This document shows, in pieces, positions 1 to 10,772 of a stretch of DNA of 64,000 nucleotides. Both the position numbers and the translations under genes were made by a program. Under the pieces are notes generated by a model, which saw only the letters and a program-made list of their open reading frames with translations, made no database searches and was not told where the DNA came from. How positions within the stretch are numbered: the first letter of the stretch is position 1; the number at the start of each line of letters is the position of its first letter. Source of the stretch: Maratus speciosus (taxonomy: Eukaryota > Arthropoda > Arachnida > Araneae > Salticidae); the NCBI GenBank assembly GCA_963932465.1, contig OZ010790.1, forward strand, positions 352,247,087-352,311,086, written 5' to 3'.

Positions 1-348
1 AGACATCTTTGATGAATTGATAGTAAAAATCGAACATGCAATTACTGCTAGAAAAATAAATGTGAACAATCCAAAGAAGAAAGTTAATGAAATAAAGTTA
101 CCAAAGCTTTCTCTACCATCAGTTAGTGGTCAAATTCATTAATTGTTGAGTTTTAAAGATTTATTTAATACTAGCATCCATAATAACGGAAATCTATCAC
201 CAGCTCAGAGACTGCAATACTTGAAATTATCTTGTCAAGGAGACGCCTTGAAAATAATAAAATCAATACCTATTGAAGACTCGAAGTATAGTGTCGCATG
301 GGACTTGGTATCTGAAATGGATTCTAACAAATGTGAATTAATATACAG
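1..348 (+). pseudogene. BEL/Pao retrotransposon gag, N-terminal part
   Basis: One reading frame starting at base 2 matches the conserved gag block of BEL/Pao elements (DUF1759-type): LPKLSLPSVSG, then SFKDLF, SPAQRLQYLK and GDALKII. An in-frame stop at 140-142 breaks it. The start of gag lies outside the window. Gag packages the element RNA in cytoplasmic particles. The frame runs into the hAT-A insertion at 349 and resumes on the far side at 3391. Family call rests on motif recognition; confidence is high for BEL/Pao, low for clade. Confidence 0.85.
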
Positions 349-791
349 TAGACCGGAGTGAAAAAAAAAAGTTTTGCAAATCGAATCGTAATAGTGCGGA
401 AAAGTTGCTACTCGTCAATACAAGCACAGTGAAAAAAAAAATTTGAAATCGAAGAATATCTTCCGTTCGCGCATCGCGTTCAAAGTTTTCGAATTTGAAC
501 AAAAATTGTACAAATATACGAAAAATCGTAAAAACGTGTAAACTTTTTCCGATCGAACACATTTTTTTTTGTACATACCATGACCTTGAGATGTAGAATG
601 GAGGGAAAAATACCACACACTCCTCCTTTATCCCCTTTCAACCCCCTCAAGGGTTGAAAATGGCCAATTTTCGTGGAAAAACCCGAAATTCCAGGAGATG
701 TAAATGTTGACGAATAGGTCTGATTTTTTTTTTCGCATAAGGCAACCTTGAGGCTAAAAGTTGAAAACAATCCCCCTCCCCGCTCGAGAGA
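349..791 (+). repeat. left long terminal inverted repeat of hAT-A
   Basis: This arm pairs with 2943-3382 in inverted orientation over about 440 bp with only scattered differences. Both include the CCTCAAGGGTTGAAAATGG block and a CTCGAG near the inner edge. Arms this long are unusual for hAT elements, whose inverted repeats are normally 10-30 bp. The right arm has a G-run (2949-2964) where the left has CCCCCTCCCC. Confidence 0.85.
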
Positions 792-922
792 TCGAAATTG
801 TGCAGCTCTTGGCCCGTCCTTCTAAGGAGGACTCAGGACTCACCACGGGAAGGTGGCTGCACTGCGATTCCCACCCACACCCTAACCAACCAACCAACCA
901 ACAAAAATGTGGGCGTGGAGAA

Positions 923-2690
923 TTATGCAGATGCAGATTCAGGTACTGCGAAATCTGATTTAGTGTCAAATTTTATCATGGTAGCACGAGAAGCGAGGGT
1001 GGCTGTTATAAAACCATAATGCCCAAACACTTTTGAGGAGCCTGTGTTACCAGCTTGACACTGCGCTCTACGGCTTGCGTATGACATGGTATGTCTGCCA
1101 GATTCAAAGGAAGAGTTGGCTTTTCCCCCTTGGAAATCGAGTCTGCAATGTCAGCTGAAGAAATGTTTAACAATAGATGAGGACAGGTAATCTTGGTTTC
1201 AGACCAATTTATAATGTCACAATAATCCTTGGCGTCAAAATTTATGGCCGGAACTTGAAAATTTCTGACGGATTTTCCCTTTGTAGGAGTGTCATTGGAT
1301 TTCAGTACTAGCCGAAGTCCCAGCTCTCGAACGTGTTGCCTATCATCCACTACCATTGAAAGAAGAATGTTTTCTGGACGGGCAAAGAATGCATTTGTTT
1401 CGATGACCTTTGTTACCACTTCTTGGAGTTTTGCAGGTAAGCTTCTACATTTCTTGATGCATTCAAAAATATGTTTAGGTCCCTCAACTACTGAAGATCT
1501 TGTCTTAATTTCGAACCACAGATGTACGTATACTGTCATAATGTACGTGACAATGTTGATGAGATTTTCGGATGGCGTTTCCAATGAAATATACAGTCTC
1601 AGGAACCTGTTTGCTGTCGTTAACCACCGATAATGAGATACTGGTCTCGGATCTCGATTTGCAAGGTCTGAGGAACAAGAGACAGCAGCAATGGAAACGG
1701 CAATGTCGTGCAGGTATCTCTGATCTTTACTCAGGATTTCTGGGTCAGTGTGTGGGATGTGGCATTTAATTCTTTTAAAAGCAACTACAGGCAAAGACTC
1801 GCAATCAGCCAGCTGTTTGCCAAGAGGGCCACAAAAAGACTGAGGCCCTGTGGTTTTACCATCAAATGTTTCTACAAGATGCCTCAAAGATAGCTCATTA
1901 AAATGCGGGAGACAGATAACCCACTGTGTTGGTCTCTTTAAAAGCATTTCTATATGTTTGATTGCTCCACTTTTCCAGCCAGTGTTTGTTACTGTACCAT
2001 CACAATCACACCCGATGACTAGAATTTTAGAAGTATCTATTATGTTTTCTTCGAAATGGTCTACAATGGAGTTAGCAATGTCCTTTCCACCTTTTGAGGT
2101 TAGTACTAGATGGCAAAGGTACTTAGAACCCGGTTCCTCAACAAATGTAATGTGGTCTTCTTTTTGTTCAGACTGATATCGTTTACCTCCTTTGTCAACC
2201 AACACTAGAGTGTCATCGGCCCTGCCATCAAAGTACACACACATTGGGCCGTTCATTTGATGTTCCTACTGCTCCAGATTGGTAAGAATTGCCCTGCACT
2301 TTTCTTTTTCTCGTATAATTTTGCTTCTATTAACGATCAGAGATGTATTACTATCAGTAACAAGACCTACATCTTTTAGCACGCTAGAGGTAATGGGAGC
2401 TGTTGCTCTGTCTGACAGACCAAAGCAATTGCTTGTCAAAGCAGTGGCTGGAAGTGACATGCGCATTTGTGAAGAGCCTGGGCTCCTTGACAGAGCAGAC
2501 AAAGAGAGTGTAGGCTGAAAATCTAAATCATCCTCATCCTCACTGACATTAACATTTGTCTCCTCTCTTTCAGGATCAGTGCTGCAACCAGGCAAGCTTT
2601 ATATTTGTGTGCTGAGCACATCAAGATGACGAGCCTTTCTTTGCAACCTTGATGTAAGTTTTTGTGTTTCCTTTTTGTCGGTCCTATTTT
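923..2690 (-). pseudogene. transposase of hAT-A, lightly damaged
   Basis: The main open stretch (2256-1006, 416 codons) carries blocks CVYFDGRADD, VIGCDCDGTVTNTG, PHFNELSLRHL, SHYRWLTTANRFLRLYIS, DDRQHVRELGL and CHTQAVERSVKLV. The order resembles an RNase H-like hAT catalytic core (D..NT then C/PH.N.L), with the CHTQAVER block near the C terminus. The same frame continues upstream through TAG at 2266-2268 to 2595, and through TAA near 2603 to about 2690. The conserved C-terminal tail (GF...L.SR..M..F.TKSDF) is found in another frame from about 1045 to the stop at 923-925, so a frameshift lies near 1045. Two stops and one frameshift make this a recent loss. Close homologues exist at 7790-8933 and 10773-13262. 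I recall similar uncharacterised arthropod proteins, but this cannot be verified here. Confidence 0.75.
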
Positions 2691-2942
2691 ACCTAGTCTG
2701 AGGTGTATTTATGCGTAAAGAAACTTCAGTTCCAATGTAGGTATTTTCCTGTCCTTAGATCAATCACAACCGACAGCTATAGGATTAAGACAAATACACT
2801 TGTCAATTTGTTTCCCCGCAAGTGCATAGAAGAAGAAAGGTCTGACGAGATGGAGAGGTCGAGTGACCGGGCGGCAAACAAACCAAAACATAATGTTTGC
2901 CGCAATAAGTCACCCCCTCGACAGGGTTCATAGGGGATAGAG

Positions 2943-3382
2943 GACCTCTCGAGGGGGGGGGGGGATTGTTTTCGACTTTAACCTCAAGGTTGCCTTATGC
3001 AAAAAAAAATCAGGTCGATTCGTCAATATTTACATCTCCTGGAATTTCGGGTTTTTCCACGAAAATTGGCCATTTTCAACCCTTGAGGGGGTTGAAAGGG
3101 GATAAAGGAGGAGTGTGTGGTATTTTTCCCTCCATTCTACATCTCAAGGTCATGGTATGTACAAAAAAAATGTGTTCGATCGGAAAAAGTTTACACGTTT
3201 TTACGATTTTTCGTATATTTGTACAATTTTTGTTCAAATTCGAAAACTTTGAAGGCGATGCGCGAACGGAAGATATTCTCCGATTTCAAAAATTTTTTTT
3301 CACCGTGATTGTATTGACGAGTAGCAACTTTTCCGCACTATTACGATTCGATTTTCAAAACTTTTTGTTTTTCACTCCGGTC
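2943..3382 (-). repeat. right long terminal inverted repeat of hAT-A
   Basis: Inverted partner of 349-791. It begins with CTCGAGGGGG and a run of about 16 G and ends at CACTCCGGTC, directly before the second ATATACAG. Open stretches such as 2966-3427 in this arm are palindrome and low-complexity artefacts, not genes. Confidence 0.85.
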
Positions 3383-3390
3383 ATATACAG

Positions 3391-3685
3391 CCACATTAGA
3401 AAATTATTAAATTTTTCATTCGTGTAAGGTGACGTACCCGCAGCAATACTCAATTTGTTGGATATGTCAAATGAATGTGTCCGTTCATTCGAAATATGGA
3501 ATCAGAAGGTAAGTGGCTTTTCAGAAACATTGTTGATTTATATAATATTGCAAAAAGTTGATCATGATATTAAATTATGGTGGGAACGCCTGTTAAAAAA
3601 TGACGAGATTCCAACATTGACCCCAAGTAGTATTAACCAGGCCCAGTGGACTTATTATTTTGCGTTTCTCTATCATTATCTATAA
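3391..3685 (+). pseudogene. BEL/Pao gag, C-terminal part
   Basis: This continues gag after the hAT-A insertion. The conserved blocks HIRKLLN, then LLDMSNECVRSFEIW, LLIYIILQKVD and LLKNDEIPTL match the LLVYIILSKLD...FPTL region of BEL/Pao gag. A TAA at 3426-3428 interrupts it, and it ends at 3683-3685. The zinc knuckles and most of the protease expected after it are missing, so there is an internal deletion near 3690. Confidence 0.8.
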
Positions 3686-3690
3686 TTAGA

Positions 3691-4288
3691 GGAGAAAAAA
3701 ATTTGGGAAACCAGGACTTCCTTTTGCAGTAAATTCGAATTACGGGTGGTTAATAACGGGAGATAGTGATACATTTTCAGAAAATAAACCAAATATTATA
3801 GTTAATTTTGAAAACAGATTATGTGAAAAAGTTCTGGGAGTTAGAAAATATCCCCTCGAAGGAAATATACACAAATGAAGAAAAATATTGTGAGGAAATT
3901 TTAGATACATCCCATTCACGAGATTCCAATGGAAGATATATTGTGCGTTTGCCATTTAACAAGCAATGTAAAGAATTATGGGAATCAAAATCACTAGATA
4001 TGAAAAGGTTTCTAAATTTAGAAAAAAGATTTAATAGAGAACCCGATTTGTATGAAAACTATTTCATATTTATGAATGAATATCTTGTATGGGACATATG
4101 GAAAAAAATACCGAAGAGCGAAATTCAAAAACCCGTTAATAAAGTTTATTATCTTCCACATCATCCAGTCATCAAGGTATCTAGCACAACAACCCGTCTT
4201 AGAGTTGTGTTTGATGAGAGTGCAAAAACTATAAATAATGCTTGACTTAATGAAAATTTAATTGTAGAACCTAGGGTTGAACAACAGT

Positions 4289-4324
<36 letters not shown>

Positions 4325-5151
4325 TTGAGATCCCGAACACACGCTATTAACGCTGATATTGCTAAAATGTTTCGTCAAATTAAGATATATCCTGAAGATC
4401 AAGATTTTCAATGAATTCTCTGGAAATATAAATTTTCCGATGATATTAGTGAATATCGTTTCACTACAGTAACATATGGATTAGCATCTAGCCCATATTT
4501 AGCTACTAAAGTTCTACAAAAATTAGCGTTGGATGAAAAATTAAATTTTCCATTAGCATCAAACATTGTATTACGTGGTTTTTACGTCAATGACTTACTT
4601 ACAGGTGAATCATCTCCCGAAGAAACTATTAAATTAATATCCGAATTACCGGAATTAATGAAAAGAGGCTGATTTGACTTACGTAAGTGGGCATCAAACG
4701 ACATTAGTTTACTAAAAAACATTCCTGAAAATTTAATTCAGACTTAAACCGATTTATCAATTGAAAACGATGATTCAATAAAAGTGCTAGGATTAAAATG
4801 GAACTCAAATAGCGATGTGTTCAAAATTAGTGTAACCATAGAACCAACATTAAAGGAAGTTACAAAGCGATATTGTCAGATATAGACAAAATGTTTGATC
4901 CACTTAGTTGGATCTCTCCCTTTATAATTTCTGCAAAGTTTCTACTTCAGGAACTTTGGAATCTTTATCTGGCATGGGACGATTCTGTTCCACTACTCAT
5001 AAAAAATAGGTTGATAAAAATTCGGGAAGAACTTGCATGTTTAACATCTATTACTGTGACTTGGTTAGAAATTATTCCTTCAGCTAACAAAATTGAAGTT
5101 CATTCATTTAGTGACACTTCCTTAATGACATATGGTGCAGTAGATTATTAA
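3691..5151 (+). pseudogene. BEL/Pao pol remnant: protease edge, reverse transcriptase, start of RNase H
   Basis: A short YGWLITG-like protease edge near 3740 is followed by the BEL linker and RT start (3808-4245: LQ/KFWELENIP-like, NGRYIVRLPF, YYLPHHPVIK, TTTRLRVVFDESAKT). RT continues through 4330-4740 (DIAKMFRQI, YRFTTVTYGLASSPYLATK, LRKWAS). The catalytic block reads YVND at 4583-4594, where the family has YVDD, so the first metal-binding Asp is replaced. Stops occur at 4242, 4413, 4670 and 4745. A poly-T tract at 4291-4323 interrupts RT. An RNase H start with HSFSDTS lies at 5099-5120. Integrase and the 3' LTR are absent. A dead, truncated copy. Confidence 0.85.
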
Positions 5152-6115
5152 TAGCCCCCTCCAGCATTGACATCTTACATTGCGAACTACTTGTCTTATG
5201 CATAGAGTTCTGTTACTGGTTTTATGGATTGGGTGTTTTTCGAAATTACGAATATTTTAGATCGATATTACGAATTATAAATCTGGGTTTATAATTGACG
5301 TTATATAAATTTGTACATATACATATGAAAGATCATTGCAGACCATTGAGATCAACAAAATAAGACGTACATATAAACTCTCCATTTTAATTAAGATGCA
5401 TTTATTGCTTAGTTATCTAAATTGTTGAGTAAGTAAGCAGAGCGGTCATGGCAAATCCTATAAAAAATTAATTAATGCTGGCATACCAAACAGATCCGAT
5501 TTTTACTGACTCTGGAGGGGATTTATAACACCTGATTGAATAAATATTTGAAACAGCATTGTACCACCATTTAAGAGATAGGCCATTCAAAATAAGCAAT
5601 GCAGTCATTCTTTCATGTACCGAATGAATAAACATAATCACAGGAAATGAATAAAGTGTAGAAATCCTGTTGTTTCCCCTATAAGAAACGATCACATAGT
5701 AGCATTTCAAGTTGCTTATTACATAATTATTACTTAAAATAATAGAGCTCTATCAAATCACTTTGTAGGAACATTTATACAATGTTAGGGAGAAATTACA
5801 TAAATCGAACGTCATTATTGTTCCAATGTTATAGTTATGTTTTTACAGGCGACCTTACTGACAAAAAAAATAGCCTGAGTAAAAGCAACAAGATTTTATA
5901 GTCAACATGAATCAATAGAAATATATGTATTATGAAAAAGCGAATAACCAAGGATTAACACGGAAAGAGCAATTTTAACAACTCATTGTCATACGCGAAG
6001 AACATTCCAGAAAAAAACCAGAGAGAAAAGGAAATAAATTAAAAGGAATTAATAGGAATTAAAATTAAAAGTAAAGAACTTTAGAAGATTATTTAGTTAG
6101 GTTAAATAACTCAAC

Positions 6116-6149
<34 letters not shown>

Positions 6150-6813
6150 TAAATATATATATCCTTAATATATAACACGAGTACAATTCATTCTACATAA
6201 ATGGAAAATAAATTATACAAAGGATTTAAAATCTTTCAGATTAGAAAAATTTTAATGAGGTAAATTATGATTCTGCCATCGAGTAAGATAAATTACAAAT
6301 TAAGAATGGAAAGCCTTTGAAACAATACAATAGCAACTATATGCTATTGATAAATACAAAATATCAAATTTGCACGTCAAATATTGTTGCTTATTTCAAA
6401 ATACAATAGATAAATAAATTAAAATAAATAAAATTTGGGCAATAGGCAAGTGCAAAAACTAAATTTACATACATTTATGAATTAATGGTAAAATAATGTT
6501 TTATCAAACATACTTATCAAAAATAAAGCAAAAATACAGGAATGAAAAACGAATTAAGAATATAAATGTTAAACAGTTAAAGGGGGCTAATTTGTTTATG
6601 TATACAATTGTACTATGATCGCAGAATTTAGGTGCATATTCCTTTATCATTGTCATATGAAAAACGAAAAAAATAACTTCTCTCTCTTTATCTCAGTCTC
6701 TCAATATATATATATATATATATACACATAAATATGTATGCATGTATTTGCTTATAGACAGACTGATTTTGTCTTTAACGCTGAACGGGTAATGAATGTA
6801 TAATAAAATCTGT
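5152..6813. other. AT-rich DNA without recognised gene
   Basis: No coding signal, no inverted or tandem structure beyond (TA)n/(ATAA)n runs at 6115-6158 and a (TA)n at 6703-6723. The 80-residue open stretch at 5468-5710 on the minus strand matches nothing I recognise and is probably chance. Confidence 0.6.
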
Positions 6814-7789
6814 ATGTATATTAGGGTGGAACTTAAGTATAGGGTAAAAAAAAAAAGAAACTTTTTTGTTTTAATATGTAATAGTGAAAACTTTTTTTCC
6901 TTTTTGGATGTCTAAACTTTTGGCTGAAAAGGTTTTTTTAAATTAATTTGTTTTCCGGTTCCTCAAGGACGTCAAACTTTTAAAATTTCAGTATAAAGTA
7001 ACTTAAAGTAAACAACGTATCTGTTAGCTCATATCTGCTTAAATTAAGCAAATCCTATCCAGAAGTCATCTCAAGGAGGTGGTTAAATATCGACTTCCGC
7101 CCTCCTTACCTCCCTTGTTATGGATTAATTCATTTGGATATTCAACCTACTGGCTTCTTAGGCAAACTTTGTCATTACATTGCGGGAATTCAACTTGCCC
7201 AAGATAAAGCCATCTCTTACTTAATATCTAAAGACGGTTGACGCAGCTCGAGAGACAAAGTTTCCACCCTGTTTGAGTATTACAAGGAAAATCTAAAATT
7301 CAGATGTACCCCCTGTTTGTGCTTTTTTTAAAGTTCTTCATCCGATCAGTCTGTCAAGACAGGATCCATGTTTTTATAGTCTATAATTTCAATATGATCA
7401 CATTTTTTCAAGTTGCGTTCCTATTCATCCAGAAAATCATTTAGTACCCGTAGTTTTTTCAGAAAGAAATAAGTATCTAAAAAAAGTTCATTTGCATGTA
7501 ATAAACAAATTATCCATTGTTAAGCCATTGTTAATTATCCATTTTTAGAGACTTGCTTCCGATGTTTTGACAACTCCAGATTTGCGTCCTGCATTGGCGG
7601 CGTTTCTGTTTCACCCAATAAATTTCAAACTCGAAATGTCTGTTTTGTTATTTTGAAAATACACCAAAATTGCAGTAGCTATATTAATATAAAAAGAAGG
7701 TGTCAATGAAATATGACCAATATATTTTGATTCTGGTTTTTGAAGTAAGATCATGTGTTTTTCTTTAATGATTCTTCGTTATACTCTTT

Positions 7790-8933
7790 CCCTTTGCTTC
7801 AGTTATCATAGTGTTATCCTTTCTGCCATCAAAATACAAACCTTCTATAATTAACTCATTTCGTCTTTCTTGTTCTTTCAAATCCTTCCTTTTCTTTTCT
7901 CTTTGTCTCCTTCAAGTCATTTTGCCCGTTACCTTTTCTTTATTATAATCACAAATACCCATACCTTCTAGGGTGCCATTTGCAATAATATTTGCATTTC
8001 TGTCTAATACACCGATTCTTTCACCTTGTTTTCAAATCCAGGTTTAGAAGAACTACTGACTGAACATTTTCCTTCCGAACTATTTTCTATATTTAATGAG
8101 TCTTTCAATCAAAATATCACTTTTTGTTTTAAAATAACTTTTTCTTTCCTTGATATTTCCATTTCCAGTCTTGCTGCACCTTTTTTGTAGTTTTTATATC
8201 TATTGATCCTATTGCCATGACCCCATCTCTCTTTGGTCTTTGAGAAAGTGACGTTCTTGTTCTGAAGCACGATAATATGTAGTGCATTTAGACAAAGAAT
8301 AGTTTTTTGCACGATTACCTAAAATTTTGCAATTTTAATTAGATTTGGGATTATTCTTTCTAATCTTGATACTTTTCTTCAAATTTTGACATTCCTCACG
8401 ATAGGCTTGATAATTTTTTTATGATTTGTGTATCAGAAACCGTTGGAATTGAAGGTGCCAGCAATACACTTTTAATTGTATCAGAAACATCTTTAGATAT
8501 GTCAGAAATAGTGTGTTCCAAATTCCAGCTGTCAGATTTTATGTTAAATTGAATATTTATTTGTTTACACATACATCTGACTTGTGTGCTTGACATCTAG
8601 GTCCGCTTATAAGTCATCGTCAATATACAGGGACGAGATAGCACAATGAAATTTACTACACGGGGAAATTACATCCGGGAGCTCCACAAAGAGTGTGCAA
8701 TGGAGCCAGCGAGAGTCGAACTCGCAGACCTCTGCCGCTCTCAATGCTTGGCGGCTGGCAGCGCGTTGTCCTAACCGCTCGGCCACCGAGGCCCCGTTAA
8801 ATTGAACCCATAATTAAAGTTTCATAACATCTTCATATGTTCGCCAAAGATGACAATCTAATGTTAATTGTATTGGTTCACGAAATACAAGACACTTCGA
8901 CAAATTTCTAGATTTAGGTACGTTAGTAGACAT
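7790..8933 (-). pseudogene. N-terminal half of hAT-B transposase
   Basis: The reading frame opens at an ATG at 8933 (MSTNVPKSRNLSKC). After the SINE it resumes as LEHTISDISKDVSDTIKSVL, APSIPTVSDTQIIKKL (8590-8396), a block shared with hAT-C (SEIRDILIRKVESIW, ASIPVVSRTRMLEM). Further on, LIIEGLYFDGRKDNTM at about 7880-7815 matches the FDGR block of hAT-A and hAT-C, after which homology stops. Several frameshifts and stops are present. The domain with the two D residues and CHTQAVER is absent. No function is possible from this copy. Confidence 0.65.
8554..8795 (-). mobile_element. tRNA-derived SINE inside hAT-B
   Basis: On the minus strand, 8795-8701 reads as a tRNA-like head of the Ser/Leu type. 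It has an A box (TGGCCGAGCGG) and a B box (GAGTTCGACTC), with a long variable region between. The 5' and 3' ends nearly pair (GGGGCC with GGCTCC) but the anticodon stem does not, so it is a SINE head, not a working tRNA. A body of about 147 bp follows. An exact 11-bp direct repeat, GTTAAATTGAA, at 8543-8553 and 8796-8806 is the target duplication. It interrupts the hAT-B transposase between homologous segments. Confidence 0.8.
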
Positions 8934-9383
8934 TGTCACATTTGACGCCGACTGTTTATTGAAAAATAATCAAAGAAACTGTAAACACGCGCTAAATAGG
9001 ACTAATATTTTATGAGTCGCAGCCAAATAAATCAGAGACAATAAAAGGCGGCGCCCACTACGCTAGCTTCTACAAAAGTCAAAGTGGGGCCATCTTTTCC
9101 ACGGCACTAAAACTACATTATACTCTTTACTACAGAACATTAACACTTCATTATTTTAATTTTGCAAAATATAAATTTAACAATAAGTTTAAAACACTTT
9201 TCATGCAATTATTGGTTTTTATTTGTTTTTTAGGGAAAATCAGGCGCTTTGAGGAACCGGAAAATATCATTTTAAAACTAAAAGAAAATTATTTTCTTTG
9301 TATGAAGTTAAAAAGGAAAAAAATAATCACTATTAGAATATAAAATTCGAAACTTCGTTTTTTAGTTCCACCCTAATGTATAT

Positions 9384-9912
9384 ACACATTATTCTTTATG
9401 CCAACCTTAACTGAGTTTATTAAAAGTATTAATTTAATAAGTAAAGAGTATGTTTAATATTGTTAACTATTTGATAAATTCTTTTCAATCTCGTAGCAAA
9501 TAAAAGGTACATTTTTTAAAAATTATATTTGCTAAAAGATATTCTAGGTTTTAATTTTGCCGATAATTTTATTCTACTGAAACACAAACAGTTTTAATAA
9601 TATTATCGAAAATATCTTCGCTGACACAATAAAAATGCTACCTTGATACCAGAAATAACAGAGACTTTCTTTTTAAAACACCTATATTGAAGAGTACTTA
9701 ACAAAGCGATATAAGTCAGCGTCCTATATTAAATGGGAGAGGTAACCGCAAGATTAAAGACGAGGTCACTTCAATCAAGGTCTCACGCCACGTAGCGGAC
9801 GGGGTGAACTACAGAAAGATGCCTAACTGTTTTCTTCTTTATGGATAATCTATTGATTTTATTAAAAAATGATTAAAAAATTTATTTTTTTCGTTTTACA
9901 CTAATGTGCAAT
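9384..9912. other. spacer between hAT-B and hAT-C
   Basis: AT-rich, with no coding signal or repeat recognised. 9728-9830 is somewhat less AT-rich but resembles nothing I know. Confidence 0.5.
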
Positions 9913-10772
9913 TAGGGTGGAACGAAAAAAATAATTTTTTAATTTCGATACGTAATAGAGATAAAAAGTTGTCTAATGCCTTCGTTAAGACAGTGTTAAA
10001 ATATTTTAGAAACATAATATATTTAGAAGTGCCGCAAAAGACTTGAATATATGTATTTTTAAGTAGATTTTACGAATTTTGATAAATTTGGTTTAGTAAA
10101 AAAAAATATTTTAAATACTAAATGCCTGTTTTCAATTTTTAAATAATACACATAAACTACTTTACAGTAGATATTTACACTTTTATACTGCATACCTCTA
10201 ATATCTATGCTACTAAATCTTGCATCTTCATAGCTGCCAACTTTTACGCTTTTTTCTTACCGCTAAAATTTCATAGTGAATATTTTCTTATTTAAACGTC
10301 GAAATCTCATGATTAAACAAGGCAAAAATAATCCCTATTAAATTTTATTGGTATCCAAAAAGCGTAAAAGTTGGCAAATATGCATATTTTAATTTCCATT
10401 TTTTTTTTTTAGAATTTAATAGTATTTCGTAATAACATTTCGATTAACCTTACTTTTAACTTAGAAACGCGGCAAAACATTTTTTTGGTCTGAAAATTAA
10501 TAGTCAAATGGAGAACGTACTTGTTTTGAAGTGAACTTGATTCAAGCGGAATATTATTGCCTGGTGTAGGGGGGGGCGGAGGAGGAAGATAAGCATGTAA
10601 CTGTAGCAATGGTCTGGTCAGATGTTTCTGTCATCAGTCAGTGCAGGCAAACGAATCGTTTGACTAACAAATTTTTTTATGCTGTTCTTTACTGGATTTT
10701 GCTTTGTTTATGAATATGTCAGTTTGAATATTTGTATAATAATTTATTAGTTAATACTTTATCTTTAGAGTG

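Larger units (their letters stand above)
349..3382. mobile_element. hAT-like DNA transposon (hAT-A), inserted in BEL/Pao gag
   Basis: The 3034-bp insert is bounded by an exact 8-bp direct repeat, ATATACAG (341-348 and 3383-3390). The ends are inverted: GACCGGAGTG on the left and CACTCCGGTC on the right, extending to about 440-bp arms. The left end has two extra bases, TA, before GACCGG. Taking out the insert and one copy of the 8-bp repeat puts gag back in a single frame, which independently fixes the borders. The 8-bp duplication and the transposase layout suggest the hAT superfamily; this is inference. It carries one transposase reading frame on the minus strand. Confidence 0.85.
6822..9375. 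mobile_element. hAT-like transposon (hAT-B), internally deleted
   Basis: The tips are TAGGGTGGAAC (6822) and its exact inverse GTTCCACCCTA (ending 9375). They are flanked by a perfect 8-bp duplication, ATGTATAT (6814-6821 and 9376-9383). The tip fits the hAT consensus YARNG. Length is 2554 bp. The minus strand encodes the front part of the same transposase family as hAT-A and hAT-C; the catalytic two-thirds are missing, so it is a deletion derivative. A SINE lies inside at 8554-8795. Confidence 0.85.

Noticed and set aside
338..770. Open frames on the minus strand of the left hAT-A arm (and 2966-3427 in the right arm)
   Set aside because: They lie in inverted repeats, mirror each other and are rich in Phe/Lys from A/T runs; no protein family resembles them.
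1289..2176. Plus-strand open frames inside the hAT-A transposase
   Set aside because: Antisense shadows of the minus-strand transposase frame.
8701..8795. Functional tRNA-Ser or tRNA-Leu gene
   Set aside because: The anticodon stem does not pair, and it is bounded by an 11-bp target duplication with a 147-bp tail, which fits a SINE.
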